From CANNDT01 sp945876205 (GTDB taxonomy: Bacteria > Acidobacteriota > Vicinamibacteria > Vicinamibacterales > UBA2999), in contig CANNDT010000020.1 of the NCBI GenBank assembly GCA_947503365.1, forward strand, positions 1 to 53,440: a stretch of DNA of 53,440 nt, written 5' to 3'. Shown piece after piece: positions 27,387-35,401 of this stretch (its first letter is position 1; the number at the start of each line of letters is the position of its first letter). The position numbers were made by a program, and so were the translations under genes. The notes under the pieces are model-generated. The model worked only from the letters and a program-made list of their open reading frames with translations, was not told the DNA's origin and ran no database searches.

Positions 27387-27872
27387 ATGGCGAATGTAAC
27401 CATGACCGTCAACGGCGTGCTGCGCTCGGCCGCGGTGCCGCCCGAAACCACGCTCCTGCGCCTGCTGCGCGACGAGTTCCAACTGACCGGCGCCAAGCTG
27501 GGATGCGACGTCGGTGACTGCGGCGCCTGCACCGTGATCGTGGACGGCAAGTCGGTCAACTCCTGCCTGATGCTCGCCGGCCAGGCCAACGGCCGCGAAA
27601 TACTGACCATCGAAGGGCTCGCGACGGTCGATCGCCTGCACCCGATTCAGAAGGTCTTCGAAGACCTCGGCGCCCTGCAGTGCGGCTTCTGCGGACCGGG
27701 CGTCATCATGTCGGCCAAGGCGCTGCTCGACGAGAATCCCAAGCCGACCGTGCAGGAAATTCGTGACGGTCTCGCCGGCAACCTGTGCCGGTGCACCGGC
27801 TACACGAAGATGATCGAAGCGATTCAACTGGCCGCGACAGGCGCTGGTCAACCGGCGGCCAAGTCCGCATAG
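27387..27872 (+). CDS. [2Fe-2S] subunit of molybdenum hydroxylase (CoxS/NdhS-like)
   Basis: A 161-residue iron-sulfur subunit. The plant-type cluster ligands are in LGCDVGDCGACTV and the following NSC; the second cluster is LQCGFCGPG and NLCRCTGYT. The length and arrangement match small subunits of xanthine, CO and nicotinate dehydrogenases. The ATG at 27387 is chosen because GGAAGGGGA lies directly upstream and the protein then begins at the usual family position; an open frame further upstream reads through the REP-like element. The large-subunit gene starts 21 nt downstream. Confidence 0.92.
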   Translation: MANVTMTVNGVLRSAAVPPETTLLRLLRDEFQLTGAKLGCDVGDCGACTVIVDGKSVNSCLMLAGQANGREILTIEGLATVDRLHPIQKVFEDLGALQCGFCGPGVIMSAKALLDENPKPTVQEIRDGLAGNLCRCTGYTKMIEAIQLAATGAGQPAAKSA

Positions 27873-27893
27873 CACGGGCGAGAGGACACCACG

Positions 27894-29285
27894 ATGGACC
27901 CCAAGACAGCAGTCGCCGAGAAAGCCAAGACCCTTCGGGAGACCGAAGACCTCCTGCGAACGCCGGCGCCGGCGCCGCTCGTCAACCTTCCGGTCGAATT
28001 GCTGGTCGCCGAAGCGCGGCAGCAGACGCCCGCCGTCGGCCAGCGGGCCACGCGCGCGGACGGCCGCACGCACGGCCTCGGCCAGACCAAGTACATCGAC
28101 GACTTCTACCTGCCCGGCATGCTCTACGCGAAGATCAAGCGCGCGGGCGTGGCCTCGGCCCTGATCAAGAGCATCGATACGAGCGAAGCCGAGGCGATGC
28201 CCGGTGTGGTCGCGGTGCTCACGGGCAAGGAGATCCCGGTCAACTCATTCGGCCCTTCGCTGAAGGATCAGCCGGTGCTCGCCGACACTCGCGTGTTCTA
28301 CGCGGGCGACGGTGTCGCGGCGGTGGCCGCGGTGACCGAGCAGATTGCCGCCGAGGCGATCGAGAAGATCAAGGTCGAGTACGAGCTGCTCACCCCGGTG
28401 CTCGATCCGCTCGAGTCGCTGAAGCTCGAAACGCCCGGCCTGCACGCGCCCAATCCCAACATCTACGGGCACAAGATCATCAAGAAGGGCGACATCGAAA
28501 AGGGGTTTGCCCAGGCGGACCACATCTTCGAAGGCACCTATCGCACGCAGATGGTCGAGCACGTGCCGCTCGAGCCGCACGCCACGGTCGCGCACTGGGA
28601 CCCGAACGGCCGCGTCACCATCTACTCGACGCTCGGCCGCATCACCCTTGGCCGCGCTGACGTGGCGCGCACCCTCGCCATCCCGATGAGCCGCGTTCGC
28701 ATCATCGCCACCGTCGTCGGCGGCAACTTCGGCGGCAAAAACGAAATCACCACCGAGCCGGTGATGGCGCTGCTCTCGAAGAAGACCGGCCGCCCGGTCA
28801 AATGCGTGTTCACGCGTCCGGAAGAGTTCCTCTCATCGACGACGCGGCACCCGCTGATCATGGATTACAAGACGGGTGTCACCAAGGACGGCAGGATCAC
28901 GGCGCGCAAGATTCGCCTGGTGCTCGACGGCGGCGCCTACTGCTCGTGGAGCGAGACGACGCTCGGCAAGGCCTGCATTCTCTCCGCCGGACCGTACGTC
29001 ATCGACAACCTCGTCGCGGAAGCGTTCGTCGTCTACACCAACAAGACGATGACCGGCGCGATGCGCGGGTTCGGCGCCCCGCAGGTCTGCTTCGCCTACG
29101 AGTCGCACCTCGATGACATCGCCAAGGCGCTGAACATCGATCCGCTGGAAATCCGGCTCAGGAACGTCCTCAAGGAAGGGTCGCTCAGCCCGACCGGCCA
29201 GACGCTGCACAGCGTCGTGATCCGGGAGTCACTCCTCCAGGCGGCGAACCGCTTCGGCTGGAACAAGGACGGAGCGCAGGCATGA
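27894..29285 (+). CDS. Molybdenum hydroxylase large subunit, N-terminal half (NdhL-like)
   Basis: A 463-residue protein equal to the first 55-60 per cent of a CoxL/XdhA-type large subunit. After a 45-residue N-terminal extension it has the aldehyde oxidase/xanthine dehydrogenase a/b hammerhead domain (GLGQTKYIDDFYLPGMLYAKI) and the first Mo-cofactor domain with VGGNFGGKNE and TMTGAMRGFGAPQ. It ends at RFGWNKDGAQA, in the poorly conserved linker before the second Mo-cofactor domain, and overlaps the next gene by ATGA. Family knowledge: the nicotinate dehydrogenase of Eubacterium barkeri has its large subunit split at a similar place into about 50 and 37 kDa chains. It cannot be active alone because the catalytic Glu is in the next gene. 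Confidence 0.88.
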   Translation: MDPKTAVAEKAKTLRETEDLLRTPAPAPLVNLPVELLVAEARQQTPAVGQRATRADGRTHGLGQTKYIDDFYLPGMLYAKIKRAGVASALIKSIDTSEAEAMPGVVAVLTGKEIPVNSFGPSLKDQPVLADTRVFYAGDGVAAVAAVTEQIAAEAIEKIKVEYELLTPVLDPLESLKLETPGLHAPNPNIYGHKIIKKGDIEKGFAQADHIFEGTYRTQMVEHVPLEPHATVAHWDPNGRVTIYSTLGRITLGRADVARTLAIPMSRVRIIATVVGGNFGGKNEITTEPVMALLSKKTGRPVKCVFTRPEEFLSSTTRHPLIMDYKTGVTKDGRITARKIRLVLDGGAYCSWSETTLGKACILSAGPYVIDNLVAEAFVVYTNKTMTGAMRGFGAPQVCFAYESHLDDIAKALNIDPLEIRLRNVLKEGSLSPTGQTLHSVVIRESLLQAANRFGWNKDGAQA

Positions 29286-30292
29286 AGAAGCGGGGACGCG
29301 GCATCGCCTGCATGTGGTACCCGATCGGCTTCACCGTGGCGGCCAATCCCAGCGCCGCGGTGGTGAAGGTCAACGAAGACGGCACCGCGACGCTCCTCAC
29401 CGGCACCGTGGAAACGGGGCAGGGCTCGCTGACCATCCTCGCCCAGATCGTGGCCCAGGAGCTCGGCATCTCGACCGACGACGTGCACGTGGTGTCGGCC
29501 GACACCGACACCACGCCGATGGATACCGGCGCCATCGCCAGCCGCACGACCTACGTGACGGGCAACGCGGCCCGGCTGGCGGCCGAGAAGGCCAAGTTGA
29601 TTCTGTTCGACGTGGCGGCGCCGCTTCTTGGCGTGAAGCCGCACCAGCTCGAATGCAAGGATCACAAGATCCAGGTGCAGGGCTTCCCGCAGCGCAGCCT
29701 TCACATTGGTGACGTGTCCGACCACGCGCGCGGCGTGACCGGTTCGCCGCCCGTGGGCAGCGCCACGTTCAACCCGGCAACGGTGGCGCTCGACCCGGAA
29801 ACGGGCCAGGGCAAGCCCTTCGCCACCTACGTCTACGCCACGCAGATTGCCGAAGTCGACGTGGATGACGAAACGGGCGAAGTCGAAGTGCTCCGCATCG
29901 TCGCGTCGCATGATTGCGGCACGGCGATCAACCCGATGCTGGTCGAGGGCCAGGTGGAGGGCGGGATCTCGATGGGCGTGGGGTTTGCGCTCGAAGAAGA
30001 GATGCTGTTCGACGCGACCGGACGCAACCTGAATCCCAATCTCACGAACTACATCATGCCGACCTCGCTCGATATGCCGAACATCGAGGTCGACATCGTC
30101 GACAGCTACGATCCGACCGGTCCGTTCGGCGCCAAGGGCGTCGGCGAGCCGACGTGCGTCTCAACGGCGGCCGCGATTCTCAATGCGATCCACGACGCGG
30201 TGGGCGTGCGCATTACGTCGCTGCCGGCCACAGCCGAGAAGGTCTACACGGCCATCAAAGCCAAGCGCCAGCTCGCAATTACAGCTGGCTGA
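29282..30292 (+). CDS. Molybdenum hydroxylase large subunit, C-terminal half (NdhM-like)
   Basis: A 336-residue protein equal to the second Mo-cofactor domain of CoxL/XdhA enzymes. It starts KKRGRGIACMWYPIG, carries the cofactor-contact motif TVETGQGSLTIL near 43-54, and has the catalytic glutamate in FGAKGVGEPT at about residue 289. It ends cleanly, so both halves together give a normal 799-residue large subunit. The start codon overlaps the previous stop codon in ATGA, typical of translational coupling and equal expression. Full conservation of catalytic motifs in both halves argues for a working split enzyme rather than a broken gene, although a single-base sequencing error cannot be excluded from this sequence alone. 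Confidence 0.87.
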   Translation: MKKRGRGIACMWYPIGFTVAANPSAAVVKVNEDGTATLLTGTVETGQGSLTILAQIVAQELGISTDDVHVVSADTDTTPMDTGAIASRTTYVTGNAARLAAEKAKLILFDVAAPLLGVKPHQLECKDHKIQVQGFPQRSLHIGDVSDHARGVTGSPPVGSATFNPATVALDPETGQGKPFATYVYATQIAEVDVDDETGEVEVLRIVASHDCGTAINPMLVEGQVEGGISMGVGFALEEEMLFDATGRNLNPNLTNYIMPTSLDMPNIEVDIVDSYDPTGPFGAKGVGEPTCVSTAAAILNAIHDAVGVRITSLPATAEKVYTAIKAKRQLAITAG

Positions 30293-30352
30293 AAATAGTA
30301 TAGTTAACCTCTTTTTCTCGTTTTTCCAACGCAGGCATACACCAAGCCTGCG
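30293..30352 (+). promoter_or_regulatory. AT-rich leader with -10-like TATAGT and a small hairpin
   Basis: TATAGT at 30299-30304 just after the M-subunit stop codon, a pyrimidine-rich run (CTCTTTTTCTCGTTTTTCC) and an inverted repeat CGCAGGC (30330-30336)/GCCTGCG (30346-30352). No good -35 is seen. This is the most AT-rich stretch between 20 and 39 kb and is a plausible internal promoter for the genes from 30382. Confidence 0.3.
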
Positions 30353-30381
30353 GAGCGTACGCATGAGGGAGCAGCACGCGA

Positions 30382-31716
30382 ATGAGTAAAGTCGACTCGA
30401 CGAAAAGCAATGGCATGGACCTGAGTTTCCTGAAGAAGCCCCATGAGTACGACCCAGGTCGGCTCTACAGCCAGACCGGGGCTGACTGGCAGTACCGCGT
30501 CGACTTCGACCGGCTTCGCGGCGAGCGGCTGACGAAGCTGCAGGCCGAGATGAAGAAGGACGACCTCGGCGCGCTGGTCCTGTTCGCGGGTGCCAACATC
30601 CGCTACGCGACCGCGTCCTACCAGGGCAACTGGAAGTACAACATCAACATCCGCTACGCGGTGGTGCCGACCGAAGGCAAGCCGACGCTCTTCGAGACGG
30701 CGGGTTCCGACCTGCAGTGCGCGAAGATCGACCTCCCCTGGATGGAAGGCCGCATCCGCCCCGCCATCACCTGGCAGTGGGCTGAAGGCGCCGTTCCCTA
30801 CATGGCCGGCCGCATGGCCGACTCGGTGATGGAAGTGCTCAAGGAGCACAAGGTCGAGAAGGAAAAGATCGGCATCGACAACCTCGACATGCCGGCGTTC
30901 GAGGCCTTCAAGAAGCTGGGCCTGAATATCGTCAATGGCTGGCCGGCGGTGTCGCGCGCGCGCGTCGTCAAGACCCGCGACGAGATCGAGCTGCTCAAGC
31001 AGGCGTCGAGCATCGGCGACGCCGCGATGTGGAAGATCAAGTACGAATGGCTCAAGCCGGGCGTCCGCGAGCGTGAGATCGAAGCCAAGGTGCACGAGTT
31101 TATGCTCGAGCGCGGCTGCGAGATCATCTACGACATCATCGTCGCCTCGGGCGGCAACACCAGCCCGTACCGCCGGTGGGCGACCGACAAGCTGATTCGC
31201 CAGGGCGACCTGGTGATCGTCGACATCAACGCGGTCGGGCCGTCGGGCTACTTCATCGACTTCGTGCGCTGCTTCAAGTGCGGCGGCGCGCAGGGCATGA
31301 AGATGAGCCAGAAGGAAATCGACCTCTACCGCGAGGTCTACGACTCGATGTACGCCGGCATCGCGCAGTTGAAGCCGGGTAACACCACGGCCGACGTCGC
31401 CAAGGCGTTCCCCGAGTACGACGACGACAAGTACGGCACCGTGACGCTGCAGCAGTTCGCGCACAGCATCGGCATCACCCTCTACGAGGGCATGTGGATG
31501 TCGCGTGCCTACTCGCTGAAGTACCCGGCGGAAATCAAGGAGAACATGTACTTCGCGATCGAGACGTTTGCCGGCCACCCGGGGCTCGAGCAGACGGCGC
31601 GCCTCGAGGAGAACGTGCTCGTCAGCGCCGACGGCCCGGTGATCTTCACCCGCATGGAGCACATGGAAGAAGCCATGGGCGGCGGCCGGATCAGCGGCGG
31701 CCATCTGATGAAGTAA
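30382..31716 (+). CDS. M24-family metallohydrolase (creatinase/prolidase-like)
   Basis: A 444-residue pita-bread-fold protein. An N-terminal creatinase-like domain (about 40-200) is followed by the M24 catalytic domain. All five metal ligands of M24 peptidases can be placed: Asp in VIVDINAV, Asp in YFIDFVRCF, His in FAHSIGITLYEG (the usual GHGIG reads AHSIG), Glu in FAIETFAG and Glu in RLEENVLV. The family includes aminopeptidase P and prolidase, but also creatinase and ectoine hydrolase, which cleave non-peptide C-N bonds. Being next to two molybdenum hydroxylases and dehydrogenases makes a catabolic hydrolase likelier than a housekeeping peptidase. The next gene starts 4 nt after it. Confidence 0.87.
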   Translation: MSKVDSTKSNGMDLSFLKKPHEYDPGRLYSQTGADWQYRVDFDRLRGERLTKLQAEMKKDDLGALVLFAGANIRYATASYQGNWKYNINIRYAVVPTEGKPTLFETAGSDLQCAKIDLPWMEGRIRPAITWQWAEGAVPYMAGRMADSVMEVLKEHKVEKEKIGIDNLDMPAFEAFKKLGLNIVNGWPAVSRARVVKTRDEIELLKQASSIGDAAMWKIKYEWLKPGVREREIEAKVHEFMLERGCEIIYDIIVASGGNTSPYRRWATDKLIRQGDLVIVDINAVGPSGYFIDFVRCFKCGGAQGMKMSQKEIDLYREVYDSMYAGIAQLKPGNTTADVAKAFPEYDDDKYGTVTLQQFAHSIGITLYEGMWMSRAYSLKYPAEIKENMYFAIETFAGHPGLEQTARLEENVLVSADGPVIFTRMEHMEEAMGGGRISGGHLMK

Positions 31717-31720
31717 CGGG

Positions 31721-32704
31721 ATGCCATTCAAAGTCGCCGTTGCCGACTCCGTATTCCCGACCCTCGATCCCGCGAAAGAGGTTCTCAAGAAGATCGGCGC
31801 CACCTTGGAACTGGCCTCGGAGCCCAAGCCCGAGGCGATCATGAAGATCGCCGCGGACGCCGACGCGGTGCTGGTGACCTACGCGAAAATCACCGCCGAG
31901 ATGATTGCCAAGATGCCGAAGGTGCGGATCATCTCCCGCTTCGGTATCGGCGTCGACAACGTGGACATCCCGGCGGCCACCGCCGCCGGGATCGTCGTCA
32001 CCAAGGTTCCCGACTACTGCATCGATGAAGTCTCCGACCATGCGATGGCGCTGTTGCTGGCCGTCGTGCGGAAGATTCCGTTCATCAACACCAAGGTCCA
32101 CGCTGGCGAATGGAAGATGCCGGACGTCGTGCCGATCGGCCGCCTGCGGGGCAGCACGCTCGGCCTGATGGGCTTCGGGCGCATTCCGCAGCTCGTCGTG
32201 CCGAAGGCGCAGGCCTTTGGGATGAAGGTCGTGGCCTACGATCCGTTCGTGCCGAAGGACGTGTTCCAGAAGCTCGGCGTCGAACAGGTCGATTTCGAAC
32301 AGTTGTTGAAGGTGTCGGATTACATCTCGATCCACAGCCCGCTGGTGCCCGAGACCAAGGGGATCTTCAACGCCGACGCGTTCAAGAAGATGAAGAAGAC
32401 GGCGTACGTGGTGAACACGGCGCGCGGTCCGATCATCGACGAGGCGGCGCTGGCGGCGGCGCTCGATGCTGGCGAGATCGCCGGCGCGGCGCTCGACGTG
32501 ATGACGCAGGAACCTCCCGGATCGAGCCCGCTGTTCGGCCGGTCGAACGTGATTATCACGCCGCACACCAGCTTCTACTCGACCGAAGCGCTGGTGGAGC
32601 TGCAAACCAAGGCGACGCAGGAAGTCGTCTCGGTGTTGAGCGGGCAGGCGCCGCGCAACCCGGTCAATCCGGAAGCGGTCGCGCAGGCGACGGCGAAGAA
32701 ATAA
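31721..32704 (+). CDS. D-2-hydroxyacid dehydrogenase (NAD-dependent)
   Basis: A 327-residue enzyme of the D-isomer-specific 2-hydroxyacid dehydrogenase family. The Rossmann motif reads GLMGFGRIPQLVV at about 148-160; its third glycine, as in GxGxxG, is replaced, as in CtBP-like members. The catalytic Arg is in NTARGPIIDE, the Glu in TQEPPGSSP, and the His in ITPHTSFYS. It interconverts a 2-oxo acid and a D-2-hydroxy acid in the cytosol. It sits 4 nt from both neighbours in a tight operon with the M24 hydrolase and the alcohol dehydrogenase, suggesting successive steps of one catabolic route. Confidence 0.9.
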   Translation: MPFKVAVADSVFPTLDPAKEVLKKIGATLELASEPKPEAIMKIAADADAVLVTYAKITAEMIAKMPKVRIISRFGIGVDNVDIPAATAAGIVVTKVPDYCIDEVSDHAMALLLAVVRKIPFINTKVHAGEWKMPDVVPIGRLRGSTLGLMGFGRIPQLVVPKAQAFGMKVVAYDPFVPKDVFQKLGVEQVDFEQLLKVSDYISIHSPLVPETKGIFNADAFKKMKKTAYVVNTARGPIIDEAALAAALDAGEIAGAALDVMTQEPPGSSPLFGRSNVIITPHTSFYSTEALVELQTKATQEVVSVLSGQAPRNPVNPEAVAQATAKK

Positions 32705-32708
32705 CGCC

Positions 32709-33719
32709 ATGAGAGCGATGGTGCTGACCGCACCAAACGAGATCGTCCTCGAAGACGTCGCCCGGCCCGGTTCACGTGCCGGCGACGTCACCGTTCACAT
32801 TACCCACACCGGCATCTGCGGCACCGATTACAAGATCTACAACGGCTCGATCCCCGTCCAGTACCCGCGCATCATGGGGCACGAGATGGCGGGTGAGATC
32901 GTCGATCCCGGCTCGACCAGCCTGAAGCCGGGCGCCCGCGTGATCATCGATCCGGAGTTGTTCTGCGGATCGTGCTTCCACTGCCGCATCGGCCAGACGC
33001 ATCTCTGTCCCAACGGGATGCTGATCGGCCGCGACACCAACGGCGGCTTCGCCGAGTTCATCACCGTGCCGGCGAGCCAGGTGTTCGCGCTCCCCGCGGG
33101 GGTCGACCCGACGCATGCGCCGATGATCCAGGTGCTCACCACCTGCCTGCACGCGCAGCGTCAGATCAACATCTTCCCGTCCGAGTACGTCGTCGTCCTC
33201 GGGCTCGGCGTGACCGGTCAGCTGCACGTGCAGCTCGCCAAGGCACGCGGCGCCTACGTGATCGGCGTCACGCGCAGCAAGGAAAAGCGCGAGCTCGCGG
33301 AGAAGCTCGGCGCCGACATCACCATTCCTGGCGGCGACGATGCGATCGCGAAGGTGAAGGAGGCGACCGAAGGCCGCGGGCCGGACGTCGTCATCGAAAC
33401 GACCGGCGTCGTGTCGCAGCTGTCGAGCGCGATTCACATGGCGCGCTCGGGCGGCCGGCTCCTGCTGTTCGGCATCATCACCGCCAAGGAAGGCGCCCTG
33501 CCTTTCTACGACCTGTATTTCAAGGAGCTCGCGCTGATCAATGCGCGCGTCGCGAAGGGCGAAGATTACCCGGCGTCGATCGCGCTGGTGCAGCGCGGGA
33601 CGGTCCGCCTCGAGCCGCTGGTCAGCGACGTCATGCCGCTCGGGGAATTGAAGGCAGCCATCGGGATGCTGGGCTCGGATAGTACCCAGCGGATGAAAAT
33701 CATCCTCGATCACCAGTAA
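32709..33719 (+). CDS. Zinc-dependent medium-chain alcohol dehydrogenase
   Basis: A 336-residue medium-chain dehydrogenase of the threonine/sorbitol dehydrogenase type. The catalytic zinc residues are in TGICGTDYKIYNG and MGHEMAGEI. The structural zinc loop (CGSCFHCRIGQTHLC) is present with all four cysteines. The NAD(P)-binding segment is VVLGLGVTGQLHVQLAKARG. It likely oxidises a secondary alcohol or a hydroxy acid derivative; specificity is not readable. It starts 4 nt after the hydroxyacid dehydrogenase. Confidence 0.91.
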   Translation: MRAMVLTAPNEIVLEDVARPGSRAGDVTVHITHTGICGTDYKIYNGSIPVQYPRIMGHEMAGEIVDPGSTSLKPGARVIIDPELFCGSCFHCRIGQTHLCPNGMLIGRDTNGGFAEFITVPASQVFALPAGVDPTHAPMIQVLTTCLHAQRQINIFPSEYVVVLGLGVTGQLHVQLAKARGAYVIGVTRSKEKRELAEKLGADITIPGGDDAIAKVKEATEGRGPDVVIETTGVVSQLSSAIHMARSGGRLLLFGIITAKEGALPFYDLYFKELALINARVAKGEDYPASIALVQRGTVRLEPLVSDVMPLGELKAAIGMLGSDSTQRMKIILDHQ

Positions 33720-33739
33720 CACCGCAGTAACAGCCGTAG

Positions 33740-33761
33740 CGCGCGGGCTTCAGCCCGCGCG
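33740..33761. repeat. Palindromic element GCGCGGGCT-TC-AGCCCGCGC
   Basis: A perfect 10-bp inverted repeat (33740-33749 and 33752-33761) preceded by CCGTAG, 20 nt after the alcohol dehydrogenase stop codon and immediately before the next gene. It resembles dispersed REP-like palindromes of acidobacterial genomes; as RNA it would form a stable hairpin next to the ribosome-binding site of the HbpS-like gene. Confidence 0.65.
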
Positions 33762-33773
33762 ATGGAGCAGAGT

Positions 33774-34463
33774 ATGAGCAGGACACTGAGGTTCATCGGC
33801 GCAGCAACGATCGCGTTGCTGACGGCCGTCTCGCTGGCGACCACTACCTACGCGCAGCAGAACATGCCGCTCGCCAAGGCGATCGTCTCGGACGAGGTCG
33901 CGAAGAATACGTTGATGAAGATGCAGGTCAACGCGAACGTGGCGCGTCAGCTGGTCGATGCGTGCCTCGAGTTCGCGCGCACGCAGCAGGGCGGGCCCGG
34001 CACCTACGCGATCTTCGTGCTCTCGCCGACCGGCGACCTGATCGACTCGCACGTGATGGACGGCGTCTTCCCGATCGGCGCTGAAACGGGGCTGATGAAG
34101 GCGCAGACCGCGCTCTACGCGCGCGCGCCCTCGAGCGTCGTCGCCAACCGCTTCCCGACCCTCGAAGGCCGCGCGATCCGCATGGATCTCGGCAAGCAGC
34201 AGGGCCTGTCGTACTACTTCGTCGGCGGCGGCCTGCCGATCGTCGTTGAAGGCAACCTGATTGGCGCGATCGGCGTCGGCGGCGGCAACATGGACGAGCT
34301 CTGCGCCTACACCGCGCTGACCAAGGTGCTCGGACCGCAGCCCCCGATGTTCGTGCCGCCTCCGGCCCGTGGCGGTGGTGCAGGCCCAGGCGCTCCCCCC
34401 GCCGGTGGCCCGCCCGCAGGTGGCCCGCCCGCCGGTGGCCGTGGCGGCCGCGGCGGACAGTAG
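33774..34463 (+). CDS. Exported GlcG/HbpS-family protein with Pro/Gly-rich tail
   Basis: A 229-residue protein with a signal peptide (cleavage near TTYAQ) and a GlcG/HbpS (DUF336) domain: LMKMQVNANVARQLVDACLEF, the central AETGLMKAQTALYARAPSS, then GGGLPIVVEGNLIGAIGVGGG. HbpS of Streptomyces binds heme; other members accompany oxidative catabolic enzymes and their role is not settled. After the domain comes a tail of Pro, Gly and Ala made of a 15-bp tandem repeat (34404-34440) and ending in RGGRGG. GGAG lies 6 nt before the ATG at 33774; an ATG at 33762 is less well placed. It is the only exported enzyme-like protein in this operon. Confidence 0.85.
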   Translation: MSRTLRFIGAATIALLTAVSLATTTYAQQNMPLAKAIVSDEVAKNTLMKMQVNANVARQLVDACLEFARTQQGGPGTYAIFVLSPTGDLIDSHVMDGVFPIGAETGLMKAQTALYARAPSSVVANRFPTLEGRAIRMDLGKQQGLSYYFVGGGLPIVVEGNLIGAIGVGGGNMDELCAYTALTKVLGPQPPMFVPPPARGGGAGPGAPPAGGPPAGGPPAGGRGGRGGQ

Positions 34464-34469
34464 CTCTCG

Positions 34470-34544
34470 AGTTGTCAGTTGTCAGTTGTCGGTTGTCAGC
34501 CTGCCTGCTGCCCCCTGGCAACTGACAACCGGCAACTGACAACT
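34470..34544. repeat. Inverted heptamer repeat before the LivH gene
   Basis: The left arm (34470-34499) is four degenerate copies of AGTTGTC. The right arm (34515-34544) is the reverse complement with four mismatches in 30 positions. The arms are separated by 15 nt rich in CTGC. It starts 6 nt after the HbpS-like stop codon and ends 2 nt before the LivH ATG, so it forms the whole intergenic region and leaves no room for a standard Shine-Dalgarno. Confidence 0.8.
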
Positions 34545-34546
34545 GA

Positions 34547-35401
34547 ATGATTTACCTCATCACCCAGACCCTCAACGGGTTGTTCTCCGCGGCGCTGCTG
34601 TTCCTCATCGCCAGCGGCCTCACGCTCGCCTTCGGCGTGATGCGCATCGTCAACATCGCCCACGGTTCCTTTTACATGCTCGGCGTCTACGTCGCGTATT
34701 CGGTGTTCACGCGGACGCAGAGCCTGCTGCTGAGCGCGATCGTGGCGATGGTGGTGGTGGGCGCGATCGGCTTCGTGATGCAGCGCGTGTTCCTGCGCCG
34801 CTTCGCCGCCGAGCCGCTGGCGCAGATGATGATGACCATGGGGTTTGCGCTCGCGTTCCGCGACATCGCGCTGATGATCTGGGGCGGCGATCCCTTCACG
34901 CTGGCGTATCCGTCGATGCTTCGCGGATCGGTCGAGATGGGCGACGTCGTGTTTCCGCGCTACCGCCTCTTCGTCATCCTCGTCGCTGCGCTGGTCGGCA
35001 TCGCGCTGTGGGCGATCAATGAGAAGACACTCATCGGCGCCAAGCTGCGGGCGACGGTCGACGATCCCGAAACCGCGTCGGCGACCGGCATCAACGTCGC
35101 GCTGCTGTCCGGATTCGTGTTTGCCGCGGGCGCCGCACTCGCCGCTTTCGGTGGCGTGATGGGCGGCCCGATCCTGGGCGGCTACGCAGGTATCGATTTC
35201 GATCTGCTTCCCCTCGCCTTTGTCGTCGTCATCGTCGGCGGAATGGGCAGCCTCAAGGGGGCGCTGGTCGGCAGCATAGCCGTCGGCATGATCGACAATT
35301 TCGGCAAGGCGCTGGTGCCGGAGCTCTCGTACTTCACGCTCTTCGCGCCGATGGTTCTCGTGCTCGCCTTGAAGCCGACGGGGCTCTATGGACGCGGCTA
35401 A
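34547..35401 (+). CDS. livH: Branched-chain amino acid-type ABC transporter permease LivH
   Basis: A 284-residue inner-membrane permease of the LivH family. Several hydrophobic helices are clear, as are the family segments FGVMRIVNIAHGSFYMLG near the N-terminus and AAFGGVMGGPILGGYAGIDFD towards the C-terminus, including the cytoplasmic coupling region (RATVDDPETASATGIN). It pairs with LivM encoded directly after it (14-nt overlap). Liv-type systems import branched-chain amino acids, amides, urea or aromatic acids; in this operon a catabolic substrate other than leucine is plausible. Translation starts right after a strong inverted repeat. Confidence 0.92.
   Translation: MIYLITQTLNGLFSAALLFLIASGLTLAFGVMRIVNIAHGSFYMLGVYVAYSVFTRTQSLLLSAIVAMVVVGAIGFVMQRVFLRRFAAEPLAQMMMTMGFALAFRDIALMIWGGDPFTLAYPSMLRGSVEMGDVVFPRYRLFVILVAALVGIALWAINEKTLIGAKLRATVDDPETASATGINVALLSGFVFAAGAALAAFGGVMGGPILGGYAGIDFDLLPLAFVVVIVGGMGSLKGALVGSIAVGMIDNFGKALVPELSYFTLFAPMVLVLALKPTGLYGRG

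Noticed and set aside
29275..29295. Large-subunit split as a sequencing frameshift
   Set aside because: Not fully excluded, but the ATGA overlap, the break at a non-conserved linker and the parallel with nicotinate dehydrogenase favour a real split.
30330..30352. Terminator after the molybdenum hydroxylase operon
   Set aside because: The hairpin is short and the T-rich run precedes it instead of following it.
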